A stretch of 46,290 nt of DNA from an uncultured Bacteroidales bacterium (GCA_946407975.1 CAMJQC010000017.1:1-46290); one strand, 5' to 3'; counted from the first letter of the stretch, positions 16,443 through 26,360 are shown. The notes: generated from the sequence alone by a model not told the origin. Translations and numbers: made by a program.

Positions 16443-18620
16443 ATGAAAAGGATTGTTCTCTATATTGCCGCCTTGTTGCTATTTCCGCTTTTTATGCACG
16501 CCCAGGTGGTTTCTGAGCGTTCATCGGAAATAGTCAAGATTGGAAGCAAGCAGTATTATATGCATCATGTCAAGCAAGGCGAAACTTTGTATGGCATTTC
16601 TAAGGTTTATAATGTAACAATTGAGGATATTGCAAAGTTGAATCCGGAGGTCAACACCACTGGACTGAAAGCTGATATGGTAATAGGCATTCCTGTTGTC
16701 GCTCCATTAAACGAACCATCTGTGCAAGAGGAGCCTAATGTCGCCCCCGTCGTCACCCCCGTCCCTGAAGAGCCTGTGAATGATGGAGAAGCCAGAGTGG
16801 TTCATGAGGAAGAACCGATTCAAGAATCTTTCCCTGCCATTATTCAGGAAGAACCGGCTCAAAGTGAAGTTGAGGCGATCCCGTCCGCTGTTGTTTCGCC
16901 AGGAGGGACTTATATTGTTCAAGCAGGTGAGAATTTGTATGATATAGCGAAGAAATACGGTGTTGATGTGGCTGCATTCAAAGCCATGAACCCTGGTCTA
17001 GATAATTATCCTCGAGCAGGTGCTGTATTGCGTGTTCCTGATGTTAAGAACGAAGACGAATATATTGTCCATCAGGTAGAAGAATCCGAGCGGACGTCCT
17101 CATTATTGAAAAAATGGGCTGTTTCTGAAAATGATTTCATGACGTTGAATCCTTCTGTGGGTTCGCGTGTTTTTGTTGGCCAAACGGTGTTAATTCCTAT
17201 TGAGAGAGTCGTCTGGGAACAAGTTGCCGAACCAGAGCCAATCGTGGAAGAAGAAATGCTTGAAGTAGAGGAGATGGAAGAACCGATTAATGATTCTCCG
17301 ATTGATGTTTATTATATTGATCCATCGGATGTTGAATGCAATGCGTCGCCGGAGTTTGCGCGTCAACGGTATCGCGTAGCTTTAATGATTCCACTTTATC
17401 TGCATCAAGTAGGTAATGTCACTAGTAAAAAATCACGGCCCTTGGCATTTCTTCAGTTCTATGAAGGTTTCTTAATGGCTGCGGATTCGCTGTCAAGAAG
17501 ATCTGGTTTGAAATTGGATTTAGAGGTTTATGATGTGACGGAGGATGTGGAATCCGCCCAACGGGCTTTAGACCAAATCGGAAATCATAAAGTGGACCTG
17601 ATCATAGGACCATTCTTCAGCAGGGCATTCGCTGAAGTTCAGTCCTATGCTAAGGAGAACAGCATAATTATTGTCAACCCGCTCACGGCACGTGAAGATG
17701 TGGTGGACGACAATCCATACGTTGTCAAGGTGAAGCCTGATCAAAAAGCGCAACTGATGCAATTGGCAGCTCTTGTGCATAACCATTATCGTGATGCAAG
17801 CGTGACCATATTCAGTCAGGAAAAAGATGAAGATCAAGATGTACTAGATGAGATGGAGTATCTTTTGAATCTTTCTATTAACACGGAGGTGAGTGTTTCA
17901 AACGAAGCATTCCTGCGCTATGCAACTGAAGAACGCCAACGTCTGGAATTAGGGCAAAGGATGCCAGCCACAATCGATGTGGAGGGACAGGTATTTGCTA
18001 CGGACGATTTTTTGGAAGGTGATGCAAATGAGGTCGTGTTCGAAAACCATGTGCGTCGTTTGACTTATAGCGAATTGTCATCATTTTATCAGCAATTGTC
18101 AGGTGTCCGGGACAATGTCGTTGTGGTATATACACAAAGTAATGTTTTTGCCACCCAGATGTTGAACCGGCTTCATAAAACTGCGGAATCACGTCGCTAT
18201 CCTATCACTTTGGTTGCGTTGCCAGACTGGGATGAATTTGACCGTCTCTTGGTTGAAAACCTGTTGAAGACAAATGCCATTTATTTTGATGATGTCTTTG
18301 TCGATTACAATAGTAAGGAAACTAAGATTTTCATTCAGAAGTTCAGGAGAAAATATCGTTGTGAACCGGCAAAACTGGCCTATGAGGGTTTTGATGTGGG
18401 CTGGTATTTTCTCAATGCATTGATGCGTTTTGGCAGTGGCTCTCCTGATTGTTTCATGACATATGAGATTCCCCTTTTGCACACGCAATTCCGTTTCATC
18501 AAAGAGCGTGCTGAGGATGGTCTTGAAAACAGCGCTTGGAGCCTTTACCAATATGACGACGAATCGGCAGAGCTGAAGGCTGTCGATGCCTTTGACGCCG
18601 ATCCAAAGACTCGTGAATAA
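16443..18620 (+). CDS. LysM-repeat protein fused to a periplasmic-binding-type receptor domain
   Basis: A 725-residue exported protein: signal peptide 1-20 (cut near MHAQ), three LysM peptidoglycan-binding repeats at about 38-85 (HHVKQGETLYGISKVYNV), 156-200 (YIVQAGENLYDIAKKYGV) and 206-253 (more diverged), separated by Pro/Glu-rich linkers. From about 310 there is a type 1 periplasmic-binding fold: RYRVALMIPLY, LAFLQFYEGFLMAADSL, DLIIGPFFSRAFAEVQSYA, IIIVNPLTAREDVV, then a late YEGFDVGWYFLNALMRFGS. No transporter subunits are nearby, so it probably binds a ligand, or acts as a scaffold, at the cell wall. The MORN-repeat lipoprotein gene begins two bases after its stop. Domain calls are firm; the role is open. 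Confidence 0.88.
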   Translation: MKRIVLYIAALLLFPLFMHAQVVSERSSEIVKIGSKQYYMHHVKQGETLYGISKVYNVTIEDIAKLNPEVNTTGLKADMVIGIPVVAPLNEPSVQEEPNVAPVVTPVPEEPVNDGEARVVHEEEPIQESFPAIIQEEPAQSEVEAIPSAVVSPGGTYIVQAGENLYDIAKKYGVDVAAFKAMNPGLDNYPRAGAVLRVPDVKNEDEYIVHQVEESERTSSLLKKWAVSENDFMTLNPSVGSRVFVGQTVLIPIERVVWEQVAEPEPIVEEEMLEVEEMEEPINDSPIDVYYIDPSDVECNASPEFARQRYRVALMIPLYLHQVGNVTSKKSRPLAFLQFYEGFLMAADSLSRRSGLKLDLEVYDVTEDVESAQRALDQIGNHKVDLIIGPFFSRAFAEVQSYAKENSIIIVNPLTAREDVVDDNPYVVKVKPDQKAQLMQLAALVHNHYRDASVTIFSQEKDEDQDVLDEMEYLLNLSINTEVSVSNEAFLRYATEERQRLELGQRMPATIDVEGQVFATDDFLEGDANEVVFENHVRRLTYSELSSFYQQLSGVRDNVVVVYTQSNVFATQMLNRLHKTAESRRYPITLVALPDWDEFDRLLVENLLKTNAIYFDDVFVDYNSKETKIFIQKFRRKYRCEPAKLAYEGFDVGWYFLNALMRFGSGSPDCFMTYEIPLLHTQFRFIKERAEDGLENSAWSLYQYDDESAELKAVDAFDADPKTRE

Positions 18621-18622
18621 TC

Positions 18623-19300
18623 ATGAAAAGGAATCCTGTTTTATTTGCTGTTTTCATTGCAATGTTTTTCATTGCTTGCAGTGATGATACTGTGAAAAAA
18701 TCCTATTGGGATAATGGCAATCTGAAATCAGAGTTGCGTTATGCCGATAAAGCCAAGGAGAAGCTGGAAGGGGAGTGCCAATGGTATTATGAAAACGGTA
18801 AGCCTCAGCTCTACGCCGAGTTTAAGGATAACAAGATGCACGGCCATTTGATGCGCTGGCATGAGAATGGAAATCTGATGGAAGACAGTTGGTATAAGGA
18901 AGGGGAACGCGACAGCATCTGTCGTTCCTATTCTTTGAAAGGCATTTTGGCATCGGAAGAATACTATAGGGATGGCAAGCTGAATGGCCCCGCTACGAAA
19001 TGGTATGAGAACGGTCAGGTTTTTATGGAAGGCCAGTATGTTGACGATATGATGGATGGTTCTTGGATGATTTTCTACTCTGACGGGATGTTGGCTTCGA
19101 AGGCCGATTATGATATGGGAACCGGAACCCAGATCGGATACGAACAGTCGGGTTATATCTGTATGAGGACCAGTTATGTAGATAATGTGAAGCATGGAAA
19201 GGAGACCTATTACAACCCGGACGGAAGCATTATCAAGGAGACGATATATGAGTACGGTGAGGAGCAGGAAACGGTGTTTTTTGACGAGGTCAAAAAATAA
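18623..19300 (+). CDS. MORN/YwqK-repeat lipoprotein
   Basis: A 225-residue lipoprotein with signal and lipobox FIAC (Cys19). The mature protein is made of MORN_2-type repeats of about 20-24 residues: YWDNGNLKSELRY, WYYENGKPQLYAEFKDNKMHG, RWHENGNLMEDSWYKEGE, GILASEEYYRDGKLNGP, KWYENGQVFMEGQYVDD and FYSDGMLASKADY. Such proteins are often annotated as YwqK antitoxins, a transferred name with little meaning for secreted Bacteroidetes members. It starts two bases after the LysM-receptor gene, so the two are almost surely co-transcribed and act in the same compartment. Confidence 0.85.
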   Translation: MKRNPVLFAVFIAMFFIACSDDTVKKSYWDNGNLKSELRYADKAKEKLEGECQWYYENGKPQLYAEFKDNKMHGHLMRWHENGNLMEDSWYKEGERDSICRSYSLKGILASEEYYRDGKLNGPATKWYENGQVFMEGQYVDDMMDGSWMIFYSDGMLASKADYDMGTGTQIGYEQSGYICMRTSYVDNVKHGKETYYNPDGSIIKETIYEYGEEQETVFFDEVKK

Positions 19301-19334
19301 TTTGATTATTGTTTCATTGTACAATTTAATGTAT

Positions 19335-19342
19335 TAACTTTG
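19335..19342 (+). promoter_or_regulatory. gdhA -7 box
   Basis: TAACTTTG followed by CACC, leaving a leader of about 53 bases before the ATG. TTG boxes at 19317 and 19309 give spacers of 15 and 23 bases. The same TTAACTTTGCAC string precedes pckA. Confidence 0.5.
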
Positions 19343-19402
19343 CACCGCTTTAAAAAAGTATAAGAACAACAACTATATTAACCTCTTAAATCACAAAAAA
19401 TA

Positions 19403-20746
19403 ATGAAAGTAAATGACATTATGACCGCTTTGGAAGCCAAGCATCCAGGCGAAAAAGAGTATTTGCAAGCTGTGCGTGAAGTGCTCGAATCAATCGAAGA
19501 AGTCTACAACCAACACCCAGAATTCGAAAAGGCTAAGATCGTTGAACGCCTTGTCGAACCGGATCGTATTTTCACTTTCCGTGTGACTTGGGTTGACGAC
19601 AAAGGTGAAGTTCAGAACAACATCGGCTACCGCGTTCAGTACAACGCCGCTCTTGGCGCTTACAAAGGCGGTCTCCGTTTCCACCCGGCTGTCAATGTCT
19701 CCATGCTGAAGTTCTTGGGCTTCGAACAGATTTTCAAGAACTCCCTGACCAACCTGCCTCTTGGCGGTGGTAAGGGCGGTGCTGACTTCGACCCAACAGG
19801 CAAGTCAGATGCTGAAGTCATGCGTTTCTGCCAGGCTTTCATGTATGAACTGTGGAGAAACATCGGTGCTGACCAAGATTCACCTGCTGGTGACGTCGGC
19901 GTCGGTGGCCGTGAAATTGGTTACCTCTATGGTGCTTACAAGAAACTCGCTCGCGAACACAGCACTGGTGCTCTGACTGGTAAGAGCTATGGCTGGGGCG
20001 GTTCTCTGATTCGTCCTGAAGCTACCGGTTTCGGTGCCATGTACTACGTTGACCGTATGGTTCACCAGAAGGGTGAAACCATGAAGGGCAAGAAAGTTGC
20101 TCTCTCTGGCTTCGGTAACGTGGCTTGGGGTGCTGCTACCAAGGCTAACGAACTTGGTGCTACCGTCGTCGCCCTTTCAGGTCCTGATGGCGTTTGCGAA
20201 CTGCCTCAAGGCCTCGACAAGGAAATGATTGACTACATGCTCGTCATGCGTGACAGCCGTCGTAACAAAGTTCAAGACATGGCCGACAAGTTCCCTGGCA
20301 AGGCTAAGTTCACTGCCGGTAAGAAGGCTTGGAGCGTGAAGTGCGACATCGCTTGCCCATCCGCTTTCCAGAACGAAATGAGCGAAGAAGATGCCAAGAT
20401 GTTGATCGCCAACGGCGTTCAGTATGTTGCTGAAATCTCCAACATGGGTTGCCAACCTGCAGCTATCGCTGCCATCCAGAACGCTGGTATCCCGTTCGCT
20501 CCTGGTAAGGCTGTCAACGCTGGTGGCGTTGCTACCTCTGGCCTCGAAATCTGCCAGAATGCCGGTCACATCAACTGGACTGCTCCTGAAGTTGACCAGA
20601 AGCTCCACAAGATCATGAACGACATTTATGACATGTGCGTTGAATACGGCAAGCAAGCCGATGGCAGCATCAACTACGTGAAGGGTGCTAACATCGCTGG
20701 CTTCATGCGTGTTGCTAAAGCCATGCTGGCTCAAGGCATCATCTAA
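19403..20746 (+). CDS. gdhA: Glutamate dehydrogenase, probably NADP-specific
   Basis: Hexameric dehydrogenase that joins ammonium and 2-oxoglutarate to make glutamate. The 447-residue length matches the bacterial small-hexamer type. The substrate-site stretches are FHPAVNVSMLKFLGFEQIFK, LPLGGGKGGADFDP and QDSPAGDVGVGGREIGYLYG; the Rossmann region has KVALSGFGNVAWGAATKANE. The end GFMRVAKAMLAQGII is typical. Codon use is strongly biased to a small set (GCT, GGT, AAG, CTC), unlike the genes on either side, which points to very high expression. A strong terminator follows. NADP preference is inferred from family likeness (GdhA type), not proven from residues. Confidence 0.95.
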   Translation: MKVNDIMTALEAKHPGEKEYLQAVREVLESIEEVYNQHPEFEKAKIVERLVEPDRIFTFRVTWVDDKGEVQNNIGYRVQYNAALGAYKGGLRFHPAVNVSMLKFLGFEQIFKNSLTNLPLGGGKGGADFDPTGKSDAEVMRFCQAFMYELWRNIGADQDSPAGDVGVGGREIGYLYGAYKKLAREHSTGALTGKSYGWGGSLIRPEATGFGAMYYVDRMVHQKGETMKGKKVALSGFGNVAWGAATKANELGATVVALSGPDGVCELPQGLDKEMIDYMLVMRDSRRNKVQDMADKFPGKAKFTAGKKAWSVKCDIACPSAFQNEMSEEDAKMLIANGVQYVAEISNMGCQPAAIAAIQNAGIPFAPGKAVNAGGVATSGLEICQNAGHINWTAPEVDQKLHKIMNDIYDMCVEYGKQADGSINYVKGANIAGFMRVAKAMLAQGII

Positions 20747-20767
20747 TTTGACGCAAAGCTTTCATCT

Positions 20768-20797
20768 AGAAAAGGCGGCCTATGGGTCGCCTTTTCT
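20768..20797 (+). terminator. gdhA terminator
   Basis: Hairpin AGAAAAGGCGGCC / GGTCGCCTTTTCT with loop TATG and one G-U pair, 21 bases after the gdhA stop. It is the only hairpin between gdhA and the Nudix gene. Confidence 0.85.
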
Positions 20798-20831
20798 CGT
20801 ATTTTGAAATGGGCCGCTTTATAAAAAAACG

Positions 20832-20839
20832 TATTTTTG
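20832..20839 (+). promoter_or_regulatory. Nudix gene -7 box
   Basis: TATTTTTG, 19 bases before the ATG at 20859. A TTG at 20804-20806 is a little far (25-base spacer). Confidence 0.45.
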
Positions 20840-20858
20840 TCATGTATTTTAGTGTGTA

Positions 20859-21344
20859 ATGAAACAAACCACTCAATGTTACCTGGAACGAGGTAGTCAA
20901 TACTTAATGCTGCATCGTACAAAAAAGGAGAATGATGAAAACCACGATAAGTGGATCGGCGTAGGCGGTAAGTTTGAGGAAGGCGAGAGCCCTGAAGACT
21001 GCATGTTGCGTGAGATACAGGAGGAAACAGGCCTGACCGTCACCCGATGGCGTTATTGCGGCATCGTCACTTTTGTGAGTGATGTGTGGCCTGCTGAACA
21101 GATGCATATCTTCGTATGTACGGAATGGACGGGCGAACAGATTGTCTGTAACGAAGGCGATTTAGAGTGGATCGACAAGCAGCGTCTTATGGATTTCACC
21201 ATGTGGGAGGGCGATCGGGTCTTTCTGAAACTGATAGAGAAAGAGGTTCCTTTCTTTTCCTTAAAACTGACCTATAAGGGAGACCGGCTGATGGAGACCG
21301 TACTGAATGGCATGGTTATAGAAGATGCGGTTCAAGACGTGTAA
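20859..21344 (+). CDS. Nudix hydrolase, MutT/8-oxo-dGTPase-like
   Basis: A 161-residue Nudix hydrolase. The full Nudix box GX5EX7REUXEEXGU is present: GKFEEGESPEDCMLREIQEE followed by TGLTV. The preceding IGVGGK is typical of the clade annotated as 8-oxo-dGTP diphosphatases, which clean oxidised nucleotides; RNA-cap or other nucleoside-diphosphate substrates cannot be excluded. It stands alone with a -7 box of its own and a 54-base gap to the next gene on the same strand. Confidence 0.88.
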   Translation: MKQTTQCYLERGSQYLMLHRTKKENDENHDKWIGVGGKFEEGESPEDCMLREIQEETGLTVTRWRYCGIVTFVSDVWPAEQMHIFVCTEWTGEQIVCNEGDLEWIDKQRLMDFTMWEGDRVFLKLIEKEVPFFSLKLTYKGDRLMETVLNGMVIEDAVQDV

Positions 21345-21398
21345 AGAAGTTATAGTTTTTTGGGTTTATATTAATGTTGAAATGTCGTATTTGCAGTT

Positions 21399-23423
21399 AT
21401 GAGTTTTCTTTATCCTAACATGTTTTGGGGCCTGCTGGCTTTGCTGATACCGATAGCCATTCATCTCTTCAATTTCAGGAAGCATAAGCTGGTTTATTTC
21501 AGCAATACGGCTGTTCTTCGCGATATTCAACAGGAAAACGCCAAGACAAAAAAACTGAAGTATTTGGTTTCTTTGTTGTTGCGCTGCCTTTTTATTATCG
21601 GACTTGTTTTTGCCTTTGCGTTTCCATATAGACCAGAGAAGTCATTTGAAACGGAGGCAGAGAATGCTTTGATCGGAGTTTATTTGGATAACTCCATGAG
21701 TATGAAGGCGCGTTCGCAGCGGACTACTTTATTGGAAGATGCTAGAGAGTCGGCTCGTGACTTGGTTGACAAGTTCGCTCCTTCGACAAGATTTGTGTTG
21801 ATGACCAATAGCTTTGAAATGCAAAACGAGTACCCCTTGAGCCAAGAAGAGATGCTGATGCAAATTGACAGGATGAGCCAGGAGGGAGGCCCCGTTGCCA
21901 TGGGAGAGGTGATCGACCGTTTTGAGATGCTGCGAAAACAATACGGCTATACATCATCGACTTTGTTCCTTTTTTCCGATTTTCAGAAGAATACGTTTGA
22001 TCTCAAACCGCTGGTTGTTGATTCTGCTTTGCGTGTCATAGCAGTGCCTGTGCAGCCCGAGTCTCAGGAAAATGTATATGTGGATACCGTATGGCTCACG
22101 TCTCCCATTATTCAGGCTGGCTTGACTAATGAAGTGAACGTGAAGGTGGTCAACCAAAGTGAGAAGGAAATAAAAGGACTGCCTTTGAATCTGACGATGG
22201 ATGATAAGTTGGCTGCATCAGCAACCGTTGATTTGGAGGCCAATGGCGATGCCGAGGTGCCTATGCAGTTTTTATTGGAACAGTCTGGCCGCCAGAAGTG
22301 TAGCGTATCATTGACAGATTATCCCATCACGTTTGACGATAGCTACGATTTTGTTTTGGAAGTAAAACCTTCATTGTCGGTAATTGAAATCGGCAAAACC
22401 GCAACTTCCTGCGCCTTGGTTTTTGACGATGACAGTCAGTTCCGATATGAAACGATGTCCCCAACGTCAATTGATTTGGCACCGCTGTTGAGGGCACAGA
22501 TGATCATAGTCAATGAGACAGCTTCAATAAACGAGACGGTCCAGCAGGATCTGCTCGATGATGTTGCCCAAGGATCGAGTCTGGCCGTGTTTCCTAATAT
22601 GTCTGACCCTAAGATGCTGTCATATCTGTATCAGAAATTGGGGTTGTCGGTCGTGGAACTGGATGAAAATCCGGCATCAGTTGACGGACTGGCGCAACAG
22701 CATGAATTTTTTGACGATATGGTATTGCGGATGCCTGCTGAGGCGGATTTGCCCAAGACAGAGAAACATGTCCGCTTGAGACAGTATGGAACGATGCAGA
22801 CGCTATTGTCGCTTCAGAATGGTGATCCATTGTTGTTGACAGAACCCGTTGGGAAAGGCAGAGTGTTTGTGTTTACGACTGCACTCGATCCGTCTTGGAG
22901 CAATTTGTCAGATAATGCTTTGTTTGTTCCTATACTTGTCAAGATGGCGCTTATGGGCGGGCAAGTGGACCGCATAGCCTATATCATAGGACAGGATAAG
23001 ATGCTGGGTTTCTCGGATTTGGACCTTGAAAATGATTTGGATTATCGCCTCCGCAGTCTGGATGGAGCCTTCGAATTGATGCCTGCCGCCGAAACCCGTA
23101 ACGGCAAAGTGCTTCTATATCTTAATGAACAGTTGCCTCAACAAGGTTTTTATGAGTTGTTCGAGCATGATTCGGTCAGTCATCTTTTGGCTTGGAACCA
23201 AAGTCGTTTGGAGTCGAAGATGGAGTTTGCTGATGAGAAGACTATCGAACAGTCTTTGAAGCAGGCGGGACTGACCTATACCGCAGTGCTTGATGCTGTT
23301 GATTTTGCCAATAACGACCTCGTCAAGGCGATGGCACAGCATTCATCGATATGGAAGTGGTTTGTTTTGATCGCTTTGCTGGCTCTGTTGGGAGAGGCTG
23401 CAGTGTTGCGCCTGTGGAAATAA
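21399..23423 (+). CDS. BatA-type membrane protein with von Willebrand A domain
   Basis: A 674-residue membrane protein. The N-terminal BatA / aerotolerance domain is clear (FLYPNMFWGLLALLIPIAIH, then LFNFRKHKLVYFSNTAVLR), with membrane segments at about 5-24 and 56-76. A VWA domain follows with a MIDAS start DNSMS at 97-101 and FLFSDFQKN as the second face. The middle is beta-rich periplasmic sequence, with a late glutamine-amidotransferase-like LLLTEPVGKGRVFVFTTALD, and a final membrane helix at about 650-670 (WFVLIALLALLGEAAVLRL). Such stand-alone proteins are common in Bacteroidetes; their role in envelope stress or aerotolerance is not established. parC follows 95 bases later with its own promoter. 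Confidence 0.88.
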   Translation: MSFLYPNMFWGLLALLIPIAIHLFNFRKHKLVYFSNTAVLRDIQQENAKTKKLKYLVSLLLRCLFIIGLVFAFAFPYRPEKSFETEAENALIGVYLDNSMSMKARSQRTTLLEDARESARDLVDKFAPSTRFVLMTNSFEMQNEYPLSQEEMLMQIDRMSQEGGPVAMGEVIDRFEMLRKQYGYTSSTLFLFSDFQKNTFDLKPLVVDSALRVIAVPVQPESQENVYVDTVWLTSPIIQAGLTNEVNVKVVNQSEKEIKGLPLNLTMDDKLAASATVDLEANGDAEVPMQFLLEQSGRQKCSVSLTDYPITFDDSYDFVLEVKPSLSVIEIGKTATSCALVFDDDSQFRYETMSPTSIDLAPLLRAQMIIVNETASINETVQQDLLDDVAQGSSLAVFPNMSDPKMLSYLYQKLGLSVVELDENPASVDGLAQQHEFFDDMVLRMPAEADLPKTEKHVRLRQYGTMQTLLSLQNGDPLLLTEPVGKGRVFVFTTALDPSWSNLSDNALFVPILVKMALMGGQVDRIAYIIGQDKMLGFSDLDLENDLDYRLRSLDGAFELMPAAETRNGKVLLYLNEQLPQQGFYELFEHDSVSHLLAWNQSRLESKMEFADEKTIEQSLKQAGLTYTAVLDAVDFANNDLVKAMAQHSSIWKWFVLIALLALLGEAAVLRLWK

Positions 23424-23467
23424 TCCAGGAATAGGCCAAAAAATCCATTGATTTTATCGCCTAGATA

Positions 23468-23499
23468 TTGAGATTTCTTTTAGATTTTTCATATCTTTG
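23468..23499 (+). promoter_or_regulatory. parC promoter
   Basis: TTG (23468-23470), a 21-base spacer and TATCTTTG (23492-23499) followed by C. It lies within the longest open frame, which begins at 23468, and so sets the start at the ATG 23519. Confidence 0.65.
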
Positions 23500-23518
23500 C
23501 ACGCATTACAGGTTTTTT

Positions 23519-26320
23519 ATGGATACGGAAGATAAAGATACGTTGGAGAACGGTGAAATAGACGGAAACGAGTCTGAAAATACTGAGTTTATTGATGCTG
23601 GTACGACAGAAACGCCGCATGATGATGACGAGTTTCGTGTCGTTCCCATCAAAGGCATGTTCGAGAATTGGTTTCTCGACTATGCCTCTTATGTCATTTT
23701 GGATCGCGCCGTTCCTGCCATTGAAGACGGCTTAAAGCCTGTACAGCGTCGTATCTTGCATTCCATGGACGAGCTTGATGACGGCCGTTTCAATAAGGTG
23801 GCGAACATCGTCGGTAACACAATGAAATATCATCCGCACGGTGATGCCTCTATCGGTGATGCTCTGGTTCAATTGGCGCAGAAAGACCTGCTTATTGAGA
23901 CACAAGGTAATTTTGGCAATATTCTTACAGGCGATGATGCGGCCGCCCCCCGTTACATTGAAGCCCGACTCTCAAAATTTGCGAAAGAGGTCGTTTTCAA
24001 CCATAAGACGACGGACTGGACCCGTTCTTACGACAACCGTAACGCAGAACCCGTTTCTCTTCCGGTGAAGTTCCCTCTGCTGCTGGCCCAGGGTACGGAA
24101 GGCATCGCCGTAGGCCTTGCCTCTAAGTTCTTGCCGCATAATTTCAACGAGCTGATAGATGCTTCCATCGCCTATCTGAAGGACGAACCCTTTACTCTTT
24201 ATCCCGATTTTCCAACGGGAGGCTTGATGGATGTCTCCAACTATAACGACGGATTGCGTGGCGGTCGTGTCAAGATCAGAGCCCGTATCAATCAACTGGA
24301 TAAAAAGACTCTGGTTATCACAGAGATACCTTATGGCACAACCACAGGAAGCTTGATTGAGAGTATTGTCAAATGCAACGATAAAGGCAAGATTAAAATC
24401 AAGAAGATTGACGATAACACCGCCGAGCATTGCGAGATTGTCATTTACCTAAATGCCGGCGTATCTCCCGATTTGACAATTGATGCCCTTTATGCTTTTA
24501 CCGATTGTGAGGTGTCTATCTCGCCCAACGCATGTCTCATTGTTAATGACCACCCCGCCTTTATGGGTGTCTCAGAGATTCTGCGTCATAGCACTGACCG
24601 TACAATGGAGCTCTTGAGTTGGGAACTGCGCATCCTTATTGATGAACTCGAGACCAACTGGCATTGGGTGTCGCTGGAGAAGATCTTCTTTGAGAAAGGC
24701 ATCTATAAGGAGTTGGAGAAGAAAGAATATGCTACTTGGGAAGACCAGCTGACGGGTATTGAGCGCCGTTTTGACCCTTATCGCAAACGGCTCAAGCGTG
24801 AAGTCACCCGTGAGGACGTTGAAAAACTCTGCGAGAAGCCCGTCCGTAAGATTTCAAAGTTCGATATCAAGAAGGCTGATGAACAATTGCTAGACATCGA
24901 AGAACGGCTTAAGGAAGCACATGATAACCTTGACCATATTGTCGACTACACCATCGCCTATTTTGAACACATCAAAGAGAAATACGGCAAGGGTCGGGAA
25001 CGTAAGACGGAGATTCGTAATTTTGACAACATTTCGGCAGTAGCCGTCGCCGCAAATAATGAGAAACTCTACGTGAACAAGGAGGAAGGCTTTGTCTGTA
25101 CAGGCGAAGGGTTGAAGAGAGAGAAGAACAAGGATGCGTATGAATATGTCAGCGAGTGCTCTGACCTGGACGAAATCATCGTCTTCCATGAAAATGGCAC
25201 TTATATGGTAACGAAACTGCAGTCGAAGCTGTTTGTCGGACAGAAAGTGATCCATGTGGGCGTCTTCCATAAAAATGATGATCGTTTGACCTATAATGTG
25301 GTTTATCGCGATGGCAAGGCTGGCAATCCATATTTTGCAAAGCGCTTTGCTGTTACAGGAGTCACACGAGACAAAGAATATGATCTTACTCAGGGTAAGC
25401 CAGATTCAAAGGTGATTTATTTCACGGCGAATGCCAATGGTGAGGCAGAAGGCATCAAGGTGCAACTGCGTCCCAAAGAGAAACTTAAGAAGTTGTCTTT
25501 CGACTACGACTTTGCATCCCTGGCAGTCAAAGGCCGTAGTGCCCGAGGCAATTTGTTGACCAAGAATGCTATCAAGGTCATTTTCAAGCACGATGAAGGT
25601 GTTTCCACACTGACGGCACGTGACATATGGTATGACGACACGGTTCGGCGTCTTAACGCAGATAAGCGAGGCTTGTATTTGGGTGCTTTTGAGGGCGATG
25701 ACCGTATTTTGCAACTGTTTTCTAATGGCGATTTCAAAATATGCGGTTTCGATCTGAGTACGCACTTTGATGACGACATGGTGGAAATCAGGAAGTTCGA
25801 TTCTAATGAGATTTTCTCTGTTCTTTACCTGGAAGGGGAGACACAGAAGATTTATTTGAAACGTTTCTGTATCGACGTGGATACCAAGATCAACCAGAGG
25901 TTCTCTTTCATCGGTGAAAACGAAAATGCGACATATCTGGAAAGAAGTCTTGACCAACGTCCGCAATTGTTGGTGAGCTATAAGGTCAGTGACGCAGGCA
26001 ACAGTTTTCCAGACGACATTATCAATGTTGAAGAGTTTATCGGTATTAAGAGCTATAAGGCCAAAGGAAAACGCCTCACGACACGCGAGGTCGACCATTA
26101 TGAATTCATCGAGCCGCTTGAACCGATAGAGACAAAGGCCGATGAGGACCAAGAAGAACCAAAAGCGGAAGAACTGGAAAATGAAACGGCCGATTCCCCA
26201 AAAAGAATCGAAGTGAATCCTAACGACATACCATTGGAAATCGTAGAGGTGCCTGAAGAGCGGAAGGTGACCGATGGCAAACAGATGGATTTGTTTGACT
26301 TTGATACATCTGAATCTTGA
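23519..26320 (+). CDS. parC: DNA topoisomerase IV / gyrase subunit A-like protein, ParC type
   Basis: A type IIA topoisomerase A subunit of 933 residues from ATG 23519. An acidic leader (DTEDKDTLENGEIDGNESEN) precedes the breakage-reunion domain: YASYVILDRAVPAIEDGLKP, the GNTMKYHPHGDASIGDALVQ region corresponding to the quinolone-resistance segment, and catalytic Tyr146 in APRYIEARLS. The HGDAS order (HGDSA in E. coli GyrA) is normal for ParC of this phylum as I recall it. The C-terminal domain from about 540 forms the expected beta-pinwheel, and the last 90 residues are acidic. ParE is not in the window. The frame extends back to 23468, but the promoter is there. Confidence 0.94.
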   Translation: MDTEDKDTLENGEIDGNESENTEFIDAGTTETPHDDDEFRVVPIKGMFENWFLDYASYVILDRAVPAIEDGLKPVQRRILHSMDELDDGRFNKVANIVGNTMKYHPHGDASIGDALVQLAQKDLLIETQGNFGNILTGDDAAAPRYIEARLSKFAKEVVFNHKTTDWTRSYDNRNAEPVSLPVKFPLLLAQGTEGIAVGLASKFLPHNFNELIDASIAYLKDEPFTLYPDFPTGGLMDVSNYNDGLRGGRVKIRARINQLDKKTLVITEIPYGTTTGSLIESIVKCNDKGKIKIKKIDDNTAEHCEIVIYLNAGVSPDLTIDALYAFTDCEVSISPNACLIVNDHPAFMGVSEILRHSTDRTMELLSWELRILIDELETNWHWVSLEKIFFEKGIYKELEKKEYATWEDQLTGIERRFDPYRKRLKREVTREDVEKLCEKPVRKISKFDIKKADEQLLDIEERLKEAHDNLDHIVDYTIAYFEHIKEKYGKGRERKTEIRNFDNISAVAVAANNEKLYVNKEEGFVCTGEGLKREKNKDAYEYVSECSDLDEIIVFHENGTYMVTKLQSKLFVGQKVIHVGVFHKNDDRLTYNVVYRDGKAGNPYFAKRFAVTGVTRDKEYDLTQGKPDSKVIYFTANANGEAEGIKVQLRPKEKLKKLSFDYDFASLAVKGRSARGNLLTKNAIKVIFKHDEGVSTLTARDIWYDDTVRRLNADKRGLYLGAFEGDDRILQLFSNGDFKICGFDLSTHFDDDMVEIRKFDSNEIFSVLYLEGETQKIYLKRFCIDVDTKINQRFSFIGENENATYLERSLDQRPQLLVSYKVSDAGNSFPDDIINVEEFIGIKSYKAKGKRLTTREVDHYEFIEPLEPIETKADEDQEEPKAEELENETADSPKRIEVNPNDIPLEIVEVPEERKVTDGKQMDLFDFDTSES

Positions 26321-26360
26321 TAGACTACTTCGGCTTTGATAAAGATTGTTTTTGAAACAA

